A DNA stretch of 64,000 nt from Spirochaeta thermophila DSM 6192 (GCF_000147075.1 NC_014484.1:2311501-2375500); one strand, 5' to 3'; counted from the first letter of the stretch, positions 18,083 through 27,250 are shown. The notes: generated by a model from the letters alone, not told the origin. Program-made: numbers and translations.

Positions 18083-19099
18083 TCACCCTCGCCGCCACCT
18101 GAGGAGGTAGACGAAGAACGGCACCCCCACGAGCGCGGTCACCACCCCCACAGGAAGCTCCGAGGGCGAAAGGACCACCCGCGCCAGGGTATCCGCGGCC
18201 ACCATCACCATCCCCCCCAGCCAGAGCCCTCCTGTGAAGACCCGCACATGACGCGCCCCCAGGAGACGCCGCACCATGTGCGGCACCACGAGCCCCACGA
18301 ACCCCACCGGACCGCAGAGCGCCACCACCCCCGAAGCCGCGAGCGAGACCACCAGGAGGAGGTAGAGCCTCACCCGCACCACCCGCACACCCAAACCCAC
18401 CGCTGTCTCGTCTCCCATGGAGAGCACGTCGAGATCCCTCACCCAGGGAACCACCAGGAGCACTTCCCCCAACAGCAGCCCCAGGGCGACCCCCACCTTG
18501 TCCCAGTCGGCCGTGGAGAAACTCCCCATCATCCAGAACACCAGGCTCCCCACCCTGTCCCGCACGAACGTGAGAAGGAGCGAGAGAAGGGCCGAGAGGA
18601 AGAGACTCACCGAGATACCCGAGAGCAGGAGGGTCTCGGTCGCCGTGCTCCGCACCGAACCCGCGATCCCGTAGACCAAGAGGAGGGCCGCCGCTCCTCC
18701 CGTGAACGCCCCCACCATCATGGACAAAGGCAGCCATTCCCCCGGAAGGACGAAGACCGCCGTCGCGGTACCCAGGGCACCTCCCGCCGAGACACCCAGG
18801 ACATAGGGATCGGCCATGGGATTCCGGAAGACCCCCTGATATACCGCACCGGCGCCCGCCAGGACCGCCCCCGAAAGGAAGGCGAGGAGCACCCTGGGCA
18901 GACGCACGTAGAGCAGGATCCTGTCGATCACCCCGAGCCTGGAGGGATCGGGCAACCCCTCCCTGAGCAGACGAAGCAAGGCCGCCCACACGCGCGGAGG
19001 CGACACCTCCGCAGCTCCCACCAACACCGCACCCCACACAAAAAAAACGGTGAGGGCCATGAACAACCCCCACCGAAGCACGCGAACCCATCTCCTCAT
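18083..19099 (-). CDS. FecCD/BtuC-family ABC transporter permease
   Basis: 338 residues with about ten membrane helices. Family marks are RLPRVLLAFLSGAVLAGAGAVYQGVFRNPMADPYVLG, the GLVVPHMVRRLLG segment that contacts the ATPase, and the terminal ELPVGVVTALVGVPFFVYLL. It translocates an iron complex or cobalamin. The start at 19099 is set by an ATGA overlap with the binding-protein gene. Confidence 0.93.
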   Translation of the reverse strand: MRRWVRVLRWGLFMALTVFFVWGAVLVGAAEVSPPRVWAALLRLLREGLPDPSRLGVIDRILLYVRLPRVLLAFLSGAVLAGAGAVYQGVFRNPMADPYVLGVSAGGALGTATAVFVLPGEWLPLSMMVGAFTGGAAALLLVYGIAGSVRSTATETLLLSGISVSLFLSALLSLLLTFVRDRVGSLVFWMMGSFSTADWDKVGVALGLLLGEVLLVVPWVRDLDVLSMGDETAVGLGVRVVRVRLYLLLVVSLAASGVVALCGPVGFVGLVVPHMVRRLLGARHVRVFTGGLWLGGMVMVAADTLARVVLSPSELPVGVVTALVGVPFFVYLLRWRRG

Positions 19100-19983
19100 T
19101 CCTCGAAGGCCTCCGGATGGATGATACGCGCCAGGGCCATGAGCCCCTCCCCTATACGCGGTCCCTGCCGGTCGACGAGATTGTTGTCGATCTCGAACAC
19201 CCGCCCCTCCTTCACCGCCGTGAGCTGGGTATAGGGGGGGGTCTTCATGAATCCCTGCTTCGTGTTGTAGTACTTCGAACAGATGATGATATCCGGATCC
19301 TTTTCCAGGAGCCTCTCCGCACTGTACTGCCATCCCTCCACGTCGGAGGCCACGTTCACCCCTCCGGCGATCTGGATGAGGGTATCGATGAACGTCCCCT
19401 TTCCCGCAGTATAGTCGCCGAACTGACCATAGCTTATCACGTAGTACACCCTTGGCCGGGGGAGCCCGCTCACCGCGCTCATCACCGTGAGCACCACCTG
19501 CTCTATCCCGTCAATGAGATCCTCCGCCTTCTGCACAGCCCCCACCACGCGGGCCACCTGGAGGATCGTCTCGTAGGTCCCCTCGAAACTCTCAGGGTAA
19601 TTGAAGACCGCCACCGGGATCCCGAGCTTCCGCAGCTTCTCGTCCACCTCCTTGGAGAGGTGGGAGGAGGCGATCACCACATCCGGCTCCAGGGCCACGA
19701 GGCGCTCGATATTGGGCTGGAGGATCGTGCCCACCGACGGGACACCCGCCACCTCGGCAGGCCAGTCACAGTAGTCGGTGCGCCCCACCACGAGATCACC
19801 CTTCCCGAGAGCGAAGAGCGTCTCGGTGATATTCGGAGCCAGGGAGACGATTCTGTCGGGATACTCCGGGAGAAGGATCTGTCTCCCATACGAGTCGGTG
19901 ACCCGGACCGCGGGCTCCTCCTGCGCCGCGAGCCCCGAACCGAGGAGGAAGACGACCAGTAGCGAAGCCCATATCCTCCGCAT
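19096..19983 (-). CDS. Periplasmic binding protein, BtuF/FecB-like
   Basis: 295 residues. It has a signal peptide (MRRIWASLLVVFLLGSGLAA), then the helical-backbone binding-protein fold: RIVSLAPNITETLFALGKGDLVVGRTDYCDWP, GTILQPNIERLVALEPDVVIAS, YNTKQGF. The TDYCDWP-PSVG-NIERLVAL pattern is most like BtuF-type cobalamin binders, but iron chelates cannot be excluded. AAAGGAG precedes the ATG at 19983. It is first in a three-gene importer operon. I saw no cobalamin riboswitch upstream. Confidence 0.88.
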   Translation of the reverse strand: MRRIWASLLVVFLLGSGLAAQEEPAVRVTDSYGRQILLPEYPDRIVSLAPNITETLFALGKGDLVVGRTDYCDWPAEVAGVPSVGTILQPNIERLVALEPDVVIASSHLSKEVDEKLRKLGIPVAVFNYPESFEGTYETILQVARVVGAVQKAEDLIDGIEQVVLTVMSAVSGLPRPRVYYVISYGQFGDYTAGKGTFIDTLIQIAGGVNVASDVEGWQYSAERLLEKDPDIIICSKYYNTKQGFMKTPPYTQLTAVKEGRVFEIDNNLVDRQGPRIGEGLMALARIIHPEAFEE

Positions 19984-20047
19984 AGACCACTCCTTTCTGC
20001 AAGAAACTATCGAGTCGGAGTCGCTCTCGCCGCACATGGGAGATCCC

Positions 20048-20434
20048 TCACCAGATGGTCTGCACGTCGTACTGGGCGATCTGCGGATCGGAGGTGAGGA
20101 TCGCACACTTCTCCATCTGCGCCTGGGCGACGAGCATCCGGTCGAAGGGATCGTTGTGGAGCCATGGGATATAGAGGAGGCGCACCATGTGTTCCTTCTT
20201 GAGCTTGAGCCACTTGATGGAGTTCACACTCATCTCCCGGTCGATCACCTTCTTCCACCCCTTCTCGAGCCGGAGCTTGCCCAGGGACATCTTGAGACAG
20301 ATCTCCCAATAACTGGCTGCACTGAAGTAGAGCACATTCTGGGGATTGTAGAAGACCTCCTTCGCCCGCTCGGAGAGCTTATCGCTGTCCGAAACAGCCC
20401 AGAGAAACGCCTGTGTATCGATCAGTATGTTCAT
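20048..20434 (-). CDS. vapC: PIN-domain toxin, VapC family
   Basis: 128-residue PIN-domain ribonuclease with acidic residues in LIDTQAFLW (Asp6), ASYWEI (Glu44 region) and HNDPFDRMLVAQA near residue 95, then ILTSDPQI. That is the layout of the Sll0205-type VapC subgroup. It overlaps the upstream antitoxin by ATGA, the classic toxin-antitoxin arrangement. It presumably cleaves RNA when freed from antitoxin. Confidence 0.85.
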   Translation of the reverse strand: MNILIDTQAFLWAVSDSDKLSERAKEVFYNPQNVLYFSAASYWEICLKMSLGKLRLEKGWKKVIDREMSVNSIKWLKLKKEHMVRLLYIPWLHNDPFDRMLVAQAQMEKCAILTSDPQIAQYDVQTIW

Positions 20435-20667
20435 GGCACGTACTCTGCAAAGATGTCGTCGAGCGGTTCGTTGAAATCATCCGACATGTACACGATGAGC
20501 CCTTTCGCCCCATCCAGGACGCGATCGGAACGCACACCCTGAACAGGGACGAACCTCACGAGTGGGATCTTCTCCTCGTCGGTGATCACCACATCCTCCC
20601 CCTTGAGGGCGCGCTCGAGAAGCTCCTCGAACATCTTTGCCGCAACGGACCGCTCTATCGTGAACAT
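20431..20667 (-). CDS. Phd/YefM-like antitoxin partner of VapC
   Basis: 78 residues. The N-terminal MFTIERSVAAKMFEELLERALKGEDVVITDEEKIPLVRFVPV matches the Phd/YefM fold, and the acidic tail DDFNEPLDDIF would wrap the toxin. The ATG at 20667 sits 6 nt after a near-consensus -10 with no Shine-Dalgarno, so the toxin-antitoxin mRNA is probably leaderless. Confidence 0.8.
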   Translation of the reverse strand: MFTIERSVAAKMFEELLERALKGEDVVITDEEKIPLVRFVPVQGVRSDRVLDGAKGLIVYMSDDFNEPLDDIFAEYVP

Positions 20668-20673
20668 ATCTAC

Positions 20674-20702
20674 ATTGTAATGAAATACCACATCTTCGTC
20701 AA
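20674..20702 (-). promoter_or_regulatory. Promoter of the VapBC-type operon
   Basis: TTGACG (20697-20702), 17-bp spacer, TACAAT (20674-20679) on the minus strand. The predicted transcription start coincides with the antitoxin ATG. Confidence 0.7.
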
Positions 20703-20740
20703 TTTACTTTCGAGGAGAAACAGGAAAAGAGCGCGAGAGT

Positions 20741-22087
20741 TCATCTGTGCCACCAGTCCGAGGGCACCTCATGTGCAGCCACCACCACACCGAGCCCCCC
20801 CCACCCATCGTATATCCGTCCGGTGAGAATCCCCACGAGCCTCCCTTGCTCATCGAAGACCGCACCACCCGACATCCCCTCCCCGATCCATCCAGAAACC
20901 TTGAGGAGATCCCGACGCCCTCCCTCCGTCCACACCCTCTCCCGTCCGGCGACCAGAGAGGGTAAGCGAAGCTCCACGGGCCGGGAGCGCAATCCCACCC
21001 CCGGTGGATAGCCGACGAGGGTGATCCGGCTCCCCACACGCACCTCGGAAAAGGCAGGGGTCACGACGGGGAAATCGATCCCTTCGGGGAGGGGCCTGCC
21101 GTAGAGATCGGCCGTCAACCGGAGGAGGGCGAGATCCCGCACCTCGTCCTCGAGGATCACCTCTGCACGGAAGAGCTCATCCGGCGGCATCCCCTCCTCA
21201 CGGGTCACCGCCACCACCACCTCCTCACCGCCCTCCACCACGTGCAGGGCGGTGAGGATCTCACCATCCTTCGATATCAGCACCCCCGATCCCATCGATC
21301 GGCCGGCCACCACCTGTACCACCGGGCTCAAGACAGGTCCTCGTGCTTCGAGAGGGGGAGGAGACTCCTCGAAACGCACGAGGAGCACCACCTCCTCGGG
21401 CGCCTCCAGGACCCGCAGGTCCGCCACCATGAGGGCGTAGTCGCCGGGAGCGAGTCCCTCTCCCACCACCAGGGACTCCCGTCCCAGAGGGGTGGTGGCC
21501 CGATGGGAGGCCGCCCGAGGATCCGGAACCGCAGTCCCGGGAGCGAGGAAAAGATCCACATCCCCCTCCGCATCGAGGACATCCACCCTCAGGGCCGGCA
21601 CTCCCTGAGGCACCTTCAGCCTCCCCACCGTGCACATGGCCTGCTCGGGCGAGAGCACGAGCCTCACCGGTCGTCCTGTCTCGATGTCGAACGAGGCCTC
21701 ACCGGAAACGAGCGAGAAGAGGAGTGAGACATCCACTCCCTCACCCACACCACCCTCATACCCCACCTCCACCACGTACGTCCCCGGCCTGAGCGTCCCC
21801 TCCCATCGCGTGAGCCACACCTCCCACCCCTCCCCTACGGTCCTCGCCACCACCCGCCCCTCCCTTCTCACCGCCACCTCCACCGACCCCCCGGCACGGA
21901 CCCGGAGGCGCGCGGCCACGGTGGAGGGCGGCACACTGAAGGTGAACACCCTCACCCCCGGCTGAGGCTCCACCCTGGCGGACACCTCCCTTCCGGGGAA
22001 GAGCATGGCGGGGAAGTCCGCACCCCCCTGAAAGGGATCCGCGGATACGAACGCGACGCACAACATGATCCCTGCGAGAATCCTCAT
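20741..22087 (-). CDS. Secreted trypsin-like serine protease
   Basis: 448 residues. It has a signal peptide (MRILAGIMLCVAFVSA), then about 220 residues of beta-rich sequence that looks like two pre-peptidase C-terminal (PPC)-type domains, then a trypsin-fold domain. The catalytic triad is His in ILTALHVVEGG, Asp in VRDLALLRL and Ser in GEGMSGGAVF. No PDZ domain follows, unlike DegP. It is divergent from gpsA. The ATG at 22087 is preceded by AAAGGGGGAGT. Likely periplasmic or outer-surface; substrate unknown. Confidence 0.82.
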   Translation of the reverse strand: MRILAGIMLCVAFVSADPFQGGADFPAMLFPGREVSARVEPQPGVRVFTFSVPPSTVAARLRVRAGGSVEVAVRREGRVVARTVGEGWEVWLTRWEGTLRPGTYVVEVGYEGGVGEGVDVSLLFSLVSGEASFDIETGRPVRLVLSPEQAMCTVGRLKVPQGVPALRVDVLDAEGDVDLFLAPGTAVPDPRAASHRATTPLGRESLVVGEGLAPGDYALMVADLRVLEAPEEVVLLVRFEESPPPLEARGPVLSPVVQVVAGRSMGSGVLISKDGEILTALHVVEGGEEVVVAVTREEGMPPDELFRAEVILEDEVRDLALLRLTADLYGRPLPEGIDFPVVTPAFSEVRVGSRITLVGYPPGVGLRSRPVELRLPSLVAGRERVWTEGGRRDLLKVSGWIGEGMSGGAVFDEQGRLVGILTGRIYDGWGGLGVVVAAHEVPSDWWHR

Positions 22088-22096
22088 ACTCCCCCT

Positions 22097-22125
22097 TTGC
22101 AATTCCACGGCGGATACTCTACTAT
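22097..22125 (+). promoter_or_regulatory. Promoter of gpsA
   Basis: TTGCAA (22097-22102), 17-bp spacer, TACTAT (22120-22125), 95 bp upstream of the gpsA ATG. The same region read on the minus strand offers TATAGT for the divergent protease gene, so the two promoters overlap. Confidence 0.6.
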
Positions 22126-22219
22126 ACCATACGCATGATTGCGTACAAACACAAGCGGACTCCCATCCGAGCCCCCGCATCCCTTTGCCTGCACAACCCG
22201 ATCGGAAAGGAGCTTCACG

Positions 22220-23362
22220 ATGCGCGTCAACTTTCAGGTGCCCATCCTTCGTAGCAAGATAGGAGTGATAGGTGCGGGTGCATGGGGCACCGCCATTGCC
22301 CAGGTCGTGGCAGAGAAAGGCCACCACGTCGATCTTTGGGTGTACGAACAGGAGGTGGCGGAAGAGATCAACCGGCTCCACGAGAACATGAGGTATCTGC
22401 CCGGTGTGAGGCTCTCCTCCCGGATCCGCGCCACCACGGACCTCGCGGAAGCGGTACAGAAGAAGGAATACCTCCTCCTCGTCCCCCCTTCCCCCTTTCT
22501 CCTGAAGATCACCTCCGGCATTTCCTCTCTACCCGACATCACGAAAGGGAGACCCATCATCGCGGTGTTCACCAAGGGGTTCATTCCGGACGAGGGGGGC
22601 AGACCCAGACTCATCCTGGAGGCCATGGAGGACCACCTCCCGCCCTTCTACAAGGACAACCTCGTCTACGTCTCAGGTCCCTCCCATGCGGAAGAGGTGG
22701 GAAGGGGGAAACTCACCGGGCTCATCAGCGCCTCCAAGAACCCCAAACACAGCATCAAGGTGCGCAATCTCCTCACGAGCCATAGACTCCTCGTCTTCTC
22801 CAGCCTCGATACCATCGGCGTGCAGGTGAGTGCGGCCATCAAGAACGTGATCGCCATCGCCTTCGGGGTACTCGACGCACTCATCGAAACCGGCTCCGAG
22901 TTCGTGGGTGACAACACAGAATCGCTCCTCCTCGCCGCGGGTCTCAACGAGATCCAGGCCCTCGGCACGGCCATGGGCTCCACCCACCCGGAGACCTTCA
23001 CGTCCATCGCCGGGGTGGGAGACCTCGACGTCACATGCCGGAGCAAGTACGGGAGGAACCGAAGGTTCGGCAGGGAGATCCTCCTCAAGAACATCCTGAG
23101 ACCTTTCAAGGACATAGACGATCTCATCCGCAACATCTCCAGGCTCGACTACCTCCCGGAAGGGGTCTTCGCGGCGACCCACGCCCACACCCTCGCAAAG
23201 ACCTACAACCTCAGGCTCCCGATCATAAGGAGCGTCTACCGCATCCTCAACAAGGAGGATCAGCCGGTCGACATCATCGAGGACCTCCTGGTGAAACTCC
23301 TCACACGCACGAGGAACACCGGTCTCATCGAGCGGTTCAGGGAGCGCTTCCTGAAGGACTGA
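22220..23362 (+). CDS. gpsA: Glycerol-3-phosphate dehydrogenase [NAD(P)+]
   Basis: 380 residues. It reduces dihydroxyacetone phosphate to sn-glycerol-3-phosphate for phospholipid synthesis. The Rossmann motif is GVIGAGAWGTAIA, the catalytic Lys is in SAAIKNVIAIAFG, and substrate-binding VGDLDVTCRSKYGRNRRFG follows. It is somewhat longer than E. coli GpsA (339). AAAGGAG lies nine bases before the ATG at 22220. The 3' end overlaps the convergent radical SAM gene by 26 bp. Confidence 0.93.
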   Translation: MRVNFQVPILRSKIGVIGAGAWGTAIAQVVAEKGHHVDLWVYEQEVAEEINRLHENMRYLPGVRLSSRIRATTDLAEAVQKKEYLLLVPPSPFLLKITSGISSLPDITKGRPIIAVFTKGFIPDEGGRPRLILEAMEDHLPPFYKDNLVYVSGPSHAEEVGRGKLTGLISASKNPKHSIKVRNLLTSHRLLVFSSLDTIGVQVSAAIKNVIAIAFGVLDALIETGSEFVGDNTESLLLAAGLNEIQALGTAMGSTHPETFTSIAGVGDLDVTCRSKYGRNRRFGREILLKNILRPFKDIDDLIRNISRLDYLPEGVFAATHAHTLAKTYNLRLPIIRSVYRILNKEDQPVDIIEDLLVKLLTRTRNTGLIERFRERFLKD

Positions 23363-24716
23363 GAGCCCGGATCCGGGCGTTCCGTTCCCGGACCTTTCGC
23401 TTGAGGCACTCGAGATCGGAGAAGGTAAACCCCTCCCATTCGAGGGGGAAGATGGAATTGTTGTGGAAGAGGGGCTCGTGCGCGATGGGATACCGCGATC
23501 GCCGAACACTCTCCTCCCAGAGGGAGGTCCCGGGGATCGGGGAGTACTCGGCGAGGGAGACGAGCACCGGCAGGTCCTCCAACGCCGAGAGGGTCCGCTC
23601 CACCTCGTCACTTCTCTGCCCCGGAAGTCCCACCAGGACGTATACGACGATCGACGAGGGGGGAAACCCCGCATCCCTGAGGATCTCCACGGCCCTCAAG
23701 AACTCCCCGCTCGTCACCTTCCGATCGTAGCGGGTGTGGAATCCCTCCTCCGCGCTCTCGAACCCCACACGGACCTCGCGGAACCCTGCCCGCACCATGA
23801 GGGAGGCGGTCCGCCTGTCGAGGAACCGTGCGTGCAGGGCATTGGGTACGTAGAAGGAGAGGCCCGATCTCCTTGCCGAGCCGAGGCGTGAGAGGACCCG
23901 TTCGAGGAACGGCAGGAGACCTTCCTCCTTTCCCACCAGCAGGGCATCGTCGTAGAAGGCGAAGGTGGAGGTGCGGCACCGCGAACGGTAGTCCATCAAG
24001 AGATCGAAGAGCGCATCCCCTCTTCCCGGGACGAATCGGGAGAGCCGGGACGAGGCGCAGTAGGTGCACCGATAGGGACACCCCTGATGGAGCCTGAGCA
24101 CTCCGGCCTCGCGCCACACCCGTTCGAGGAGGAGGGGGCGATCGGGGACGACTCCCTGTGGAACGGGAAGCCCCTCCTTCCCGAGGGCCGACCGGAGGGC
24201 CTCGAGATCATCGCCCTGCACGATCACGTCGGGTCGCACGACCTCTTCGCAGTGCCGGGGGAGAAGGGAGGCATACACCCCTCCCACGGCGAGGAGGGAT
24301 CCGGGAAAGCGTCTCCGTATCAGATCCGCCGCCTCCTTCACCCCGTGATACCAGTACGTCATGCCCGAACCTATGAGCACCACCGAAGGCGGGTCCTTCG
24401 GATACCAGGAGGAGAGGATCTCCTCCACCCGTTCGGGGAGGATGCCATAGCGTGCGAACCTCCGGCGCGCCCCCGCATAGGGAGGGGGGAGGGGGATCCT
24501 GAAGAACTTGCCCGTCCCATCGGGGCGTCGTCTCACGGGTCCGAGCATCTTCGCGGTGTAGGCATCCCTGTAGTCCAGGCAGTCGAGGAAGCGCACCTCG
24601 TATCCCGCCTCTTCGAGCCATCGCCCCACACGCAGGAGCCCGTACGGTCTGAGGAAGAGATCGAAGAGGGCGAAATCGTAGACGGGCGGCTGGATGAGGA
24701 GTGCAGAGGGAGGCAT
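23337..24716 (-). CDS. Radical SAM protein with N-terminal B12-binding-like domain
   Basis: 459 residues. The N-terminal 170 resemble a cobalamin-binding-type Rossmann domain (SALLIQPPVYDF, VLIGSGMTYWYHG, LLAVGGVYASLLPRHCEEV). The radical SAM core has the cluster motif CPYRCTYC near residue 200, then AFYDDALLVG, EVRVGFESAEEG and VYVLVGLPGQ. This is the architecture of BchE-like enzymes and methyltransferases, with unknown substrate. Its start ATG shares one base with the stop of the upstream histidine kinase (TGATG), so the two are coupled. It overlaps gpsA convergently. Confidence 0.85.
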   Translation of the reverse strand: MPPSALLIQPPVYDFALFDLFLRPYGLLRVGRWLEEAGYEVRFLDCLDYRDAYTAKMLGPVRRRPDGTGKFFRIPLPPPYAGARRRFARYGILPERVEEILSSWYPKDPPSVVLIGSGMTYWYHGVKEAADLIRRRFPGSLLAVGGVYASLLPRHCEEVVRPDVIVQGDDLEALRSALGKEGLPVPQGVVPDRPLLLERVWREAGVLRLHQGCPYRCTYCASSRLSRFVPGRGDALFDLLMDYRSRCRTSTFAFYDDALLVGKEEGLLPFLERVLSRLGSARRSGLSFYVPNALHARFLDRRTASLMVRAGFREVRVGFESAEEGFHTRYDRKVTSGEFLRAVEILRDAGFPPSSIVVYVLVGLPGQRSDEVERTLSALEDLPVLVSLAEYSPIPGTSLWEESVRRSRYPIAHEPLFHNNSIFPLEWEGFTFSDLECLKRKVRERNARIRALSPSGSAP

Positions 24717-25351
24717 CAGCGCACGAGGGGGAAGGTGACGAGCCAGGTCTTCTCTGCGGGCGAGAGCCTCAGGGACCCGCCCATCTGCCGTGTGAGGGCC
24801 TCCACGAGGGTCATCCCCTCGCTCGGGGCATCCCCCTTCTCGAACGGGAGTCCGTCGTCGGTGAGGGAGAGGAGGCCCTCTTCCCCCCTCCTCACGAGTG
24901 AGACCGCGATGGTCCCGCCTTTGTGATCGAAGGCGTGTTTGAGCGCGTTCACCACCAGTTCGTGGACCAGGAGGAGGAGGGGGAGCGCCTGTCGAGGGGA
25001 GACCACGAGGTCTTCGCAGTGCCATACGAAGGACACACCCCTCCCCTTGTAGAGGGGTGCCATCTCCTGCACGAGATGGGAGACGGCTCGGGAGAGATGG
25101 ACCATCCCGCCTTCCGGCCGGAGTTCGAGAAAGGAGTAGAGATGAGCGAGACCCCGGAGCTGGGCGGCGACTTCCTCCAGGATCATGCCCGACTCCTCGG
25201 GGAGGGATGCGGCCTTGAGCCGCATGTAGCTCACGAGGAGCGAGATGTCGTTCCGCACCCGGTGGGAGAGCTCCCTGTAGTGGAGGGCGTCATGATCGGA
25301 TGCATTCTCGTCCGGATGTGGAGATCGCACGGAGTTCCCATTTCGGTTCAT
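24716..25351 (-). CDS. Minimal cytoplasmic histidine kinase (HisKA_2 type)
   Basis: 211 residues without sensor or membrane segment. The phospho-acceptor region is ELSHRVRNDISLLVSYMRLKA (HisKA_2/HWE-like) and the N-box is LLLVHELVVNALKHAFDHKGG, followed by LTDDGLPF as a weak G-box. It lacks a clear second ATP lid. No response regulator is adjacent. Translation of the radical SAM gene is coupled to it. The start at ATG 25351 follows a GGTGAGGGG-type site. It could respond to a partner protein or to light/B12-type signals; this is not determinable here. Confidence 0.78.
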   Translation of the reverse strand: MNRNGNSVRSPHPDENASDHDALHYRELSHRVRNDISLLVSYMRLKAASLPEESGMILEEVAAQLRGLAHLYSFLELRPEGGMVHLSRAVSHLVQEMAPLYKGRGVSFVWHCEDLVVSPRQALPLLLLVHELVVNALKHAFDHKGGTIAVSLVRRGEEGLLSLTDDGLPFEKGDAPSEGMTLVEALTRQMGGSLRLSPAEKTWLVTFPLVR

Positions 25352-25407
25352 ACGCACCCCTCACCTTTTTATCGACACGTTCTTCGATAAGATTATCCCT
25401 ATTCTAC

Positions 25408-26076
25408 TTATCCCTGTTCTTCCACGTCCTCTCCGGGCTCCTCCTCGAGCAGACGCCGCACTTCCGCGGGCCCGAACCCGCGCCTGGCCATCCGGGCGAA
25501 TATCCTCTCCCCGGAGACGCCTTGCCTCACGAGGCGCATCACGTACTGTCTCGCACCTTCCCGCAGGGTGGCCTCGTCCCACTCATCCAGGGAGGCCCGG
25601 ACGGCCTGCGGATCCACCCCCTTCCGGAGGAGCCCCTGCCTGAGGGCACCTCTCCCAAGCGGGCTCTTCCTGGTCCGCAACTCGATCCACGTCCGGGAGT
25701 AGACCCGGTCGTCGACCACTCCCCGCGCCTCCAGTGTGTCGAGGAGCGCATCCACCTGTGAGGAGGAGAATCCCTTTCTCAGGAGCTTCGTCCTCAGGTG
25801 CCTCCTGGTGTAGAGGTGGCGCCTGAGGAGGGGCTCCAGGTACTCCTCCATGCGGGTTCGTTCATCCCTCGCCGCCAGGTTCGAAAGGCGATCGGCGCGG
25901 ACACGGACGCCCACCTCCAGGCCCTCCTCCCGGAGGGTCCGCCGCAGAAGACAAAAAAAGGAGCCGTCCGCGAGGTGCACCACTGCGCACCCGGGCGGGG
26001 CTCCCTCTTTCTCTATCCCAACGATCAGGTCACCGCTTGGAGAACTGGAAGCTTCTCCTCGCCTTCTTGTGCCCAT
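25408..26076 (-). CDS. recX: RecX-family regulatory protein
   Basis: 222 residues built from three-helix RecX repeats ([41 protein letters not shown] and so on). RecX modulates RecA filaments. The likely ATG at 26076 is inside the 3' end of rpsI, a 47-bp overlap, with GGAAGAAG upstream. A later non-ATG start cannot be excluded because the first 20 residues are not RecX-like. recA is not in the window. Confidence 0.8.
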   Translation of the reverse strand: MGTRRRGEASSSPSGDLIVGIEKEGAPPGCAVVHLADGSFFCLLRRTLREEGLEVGVRVRADRLSNLAARDERTRMEEYLEPLLRRHLYTRRHLRTKLLRKGFSSSQVDALLDTLEARGVVDDRVYSRTWIELRTRKSPLGRGALRQGLLRKGVDPQAVRASLDEWDEATLREGARQYVMRLVRQGVSGERIFARMARRGFGPAEVRRLLEEEPGEDVEEQG

Positions 26077-26425
26077 ACTTCTTCCGTTCCACCATCCTCG
26101 GGTCACGGGTGAGGAACTTGTTCGCCCGGAGGACCGGTGTGTTCGTTTCGTCGTAGGCCGAGAGGGCGCGCGCGATCCCGTGCCGGATCGCCCCGGCCTG
26201 ACCGCTGATACCCCCGCCCTTCACGGTGATGTAGAGGCTGAACTTCCCCTCGGTTCCGGTCACGATAAGGGGCTGGCGGACCATGATCCTGTGGTCTTCC
26301 CGGGGAAAGTACTCCTCGAGCGTTTTTCCGTTGATGGTGATGGTACCGTCGCCTTCCCGCAGGAAGACACGCGCGACAGAGGTCTTCCTCCTCCCTGTCG
26401 CCACTGCAAGATTAATCGTTGCCAC
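26030..26425 (-). CDS. rpsI: 30S ribosomal protein S9
   Basis: 131 residues, full length. It shows [35 protein letters not shown] and the terminal basic tail [12 protein letters not shown] that reaches the P-site tRNA. GTG start at 26425. Second gene of the conserved rplM-rpsI pair, 12 bp after rplM. Confidence 0.98.
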   Translation of the reverse strand: MATINLAVATGRRKTSVARVFLREGDGTITINGKTLEEYFPREDHRIMVRQPLIVTGTEGKFSLYITVKGGGISGQAGAIRHGIARALSAYDETNTPVLRANKFLTRDPRMVERKKYGHKKARRSFQFSKR

Positions 26426-26437
26426 GACCTCACTCCC

Positions 26438-26863
26438 TTATGAAAGGACTACTGGTTTCTGAGCTGCGTGGGGATGCGTCTCCCCGGCGTAGATCTTGAC
26501 CCTGCGGAAGAGCGCCCTCCCGAGCCGGTTCTTGGGGAGCATCCCCTTGATGGCCTTCTCCAGGGGATAGGTGGGATGTTTCTCCATCACCTGGGAAAAG
26601 GTGGCCACCTTGAGACCGCCGGGATACCCGGTGTGCCTGTAGTAGAGCTTCTTCGTCTCCTTGTTCCCCGAAACGACGATCTTGTCGGCATTCACGATGA
26701 TCACGTAGTCGCCCACCGCCTGATGGGGGACGTAGTAGGGCTTGTGTTTTCCGCGGAGGATCGCCGCCACCTGGGTCGCAAGCCTCCCGAGGGTCTTGCC
26801 CTTCGCATCGATGAGATACCACGTGGGCTGTATGTCTTTCGGCTTCAGGAATATGGTCTTCAT
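26438..26863 (-). CDS. rplM: 50S ribosomal protein L13
   Basis: 141 residues, full length. Typical segments are WYLIDAKGKTLGRLATQVA, DYVIIVNADKIVVSGNK, YRHTGYPGGLK and GMLPKNRLGR. It is an early assembly protein of the large subunit. GAGGATGGGAG lies upstream of the ATG at 26863, behind a clear promoter. Confidence 0.98.
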   Translation of the reverse strand: MKTIFLKPKDIQPTWYLIDAKGKTLGRLATQVAAILRGKHKPYYVPHQAVGDYVIIVNADKIVVSGNKETKKLYYRHTGYPGGLKVATFSQVMEKHPTYPLEKAIKGMLPKNRLGRALFRRVKIYAGETHPHAAQKPVVLS

Positions 26864-26899
26864 GCTCCCATCCTCGTGTCAACCAGTATGTGAGCCTCT

Positions 26900-26928
26900 A
26901 TAGTTTCACAGAGAGGTTGCCTTGTCAA
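26900..26928 (-). promoter_or_regulatory. Promoter of rplM-rpsI-recX
   Basis: TTGACA (26923-26928), 17-bp spacer and AACTAT (26900-26905) on the minus strand, about 37 bp before the rplM start. TATAGA three bases further is an alternative -10. Confidence 0.6.
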
Positions 26929-26944
26929 GGGCCGCGCTGCTGCC

Positions 26945-27175
26945 CTAGGATTCCCTGGAGGCCCGTTCCCGCTCGAGTTTCCTGGTCTCCGCCCTGTCCT
27001 TTATGTCGGCGAGGCCTACCAGGATGGCGATGAGCCCGACGAGAAAGAGGAGGAAGGGCACACCACCCCGCAGGAGTACCAGGAAGTCCTCCCACCACCC
27101 GAGGGTCCATGCGAGGGGAAGTACACAGTAGAGCCCGCCTGCCACGAGAAGCAGACCTATGAGTATGGCAACCAT
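26945..27175 (-). CDS. Small membrane protein, unknown
   Basis: 76 residues with two hydrophobic helices (MVAILIGLLLVAGGLYCVLP and FLLFLVGLIAILVGLADI) and a charged C-terminal tail. GAGGAGGTGAAG directly precedes the ATG at 27175 and a TTGACA promoter lies just upstream, so it is probably expressed. No family recognised. Confidence 0.65.
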   Translation of the reverse strand: MVAILIGLLLVAGGLYCVLPLAWTLGWWEDFLVLLRGGVPFLLFLVGLIAILVGLADIKDRAETRKLERERASRES

Positions 27176-27192
27176 CTTCACCTCCTCGTCCT

Positions 27193-27221
27193 GTACTAGC
27201 ACAGGGAGAGTGCGTTGTCAA
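27193..27221 (-). promoter_or_regulatory. Promoter of the small membrane protein gene
   Basis: TTGACA (27216-27221), 17-bp spacer, TAGTAC (27193-27198). Its -35 box overlaps, on the other strand, a TTGTCA at 27215-27220 that could serve the ferredoxin gene. Confidence 0.55.
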
Positions 27222-27250
27222 TACGCACCTTCCGTGAGTACGTTATACCC

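Noticed and set aside
19984-20047. Cobalamin riboswitch before the BtuF-like gene
   Set aside because: The gap is only 64 bp and no B12-box-like sequence is seen.
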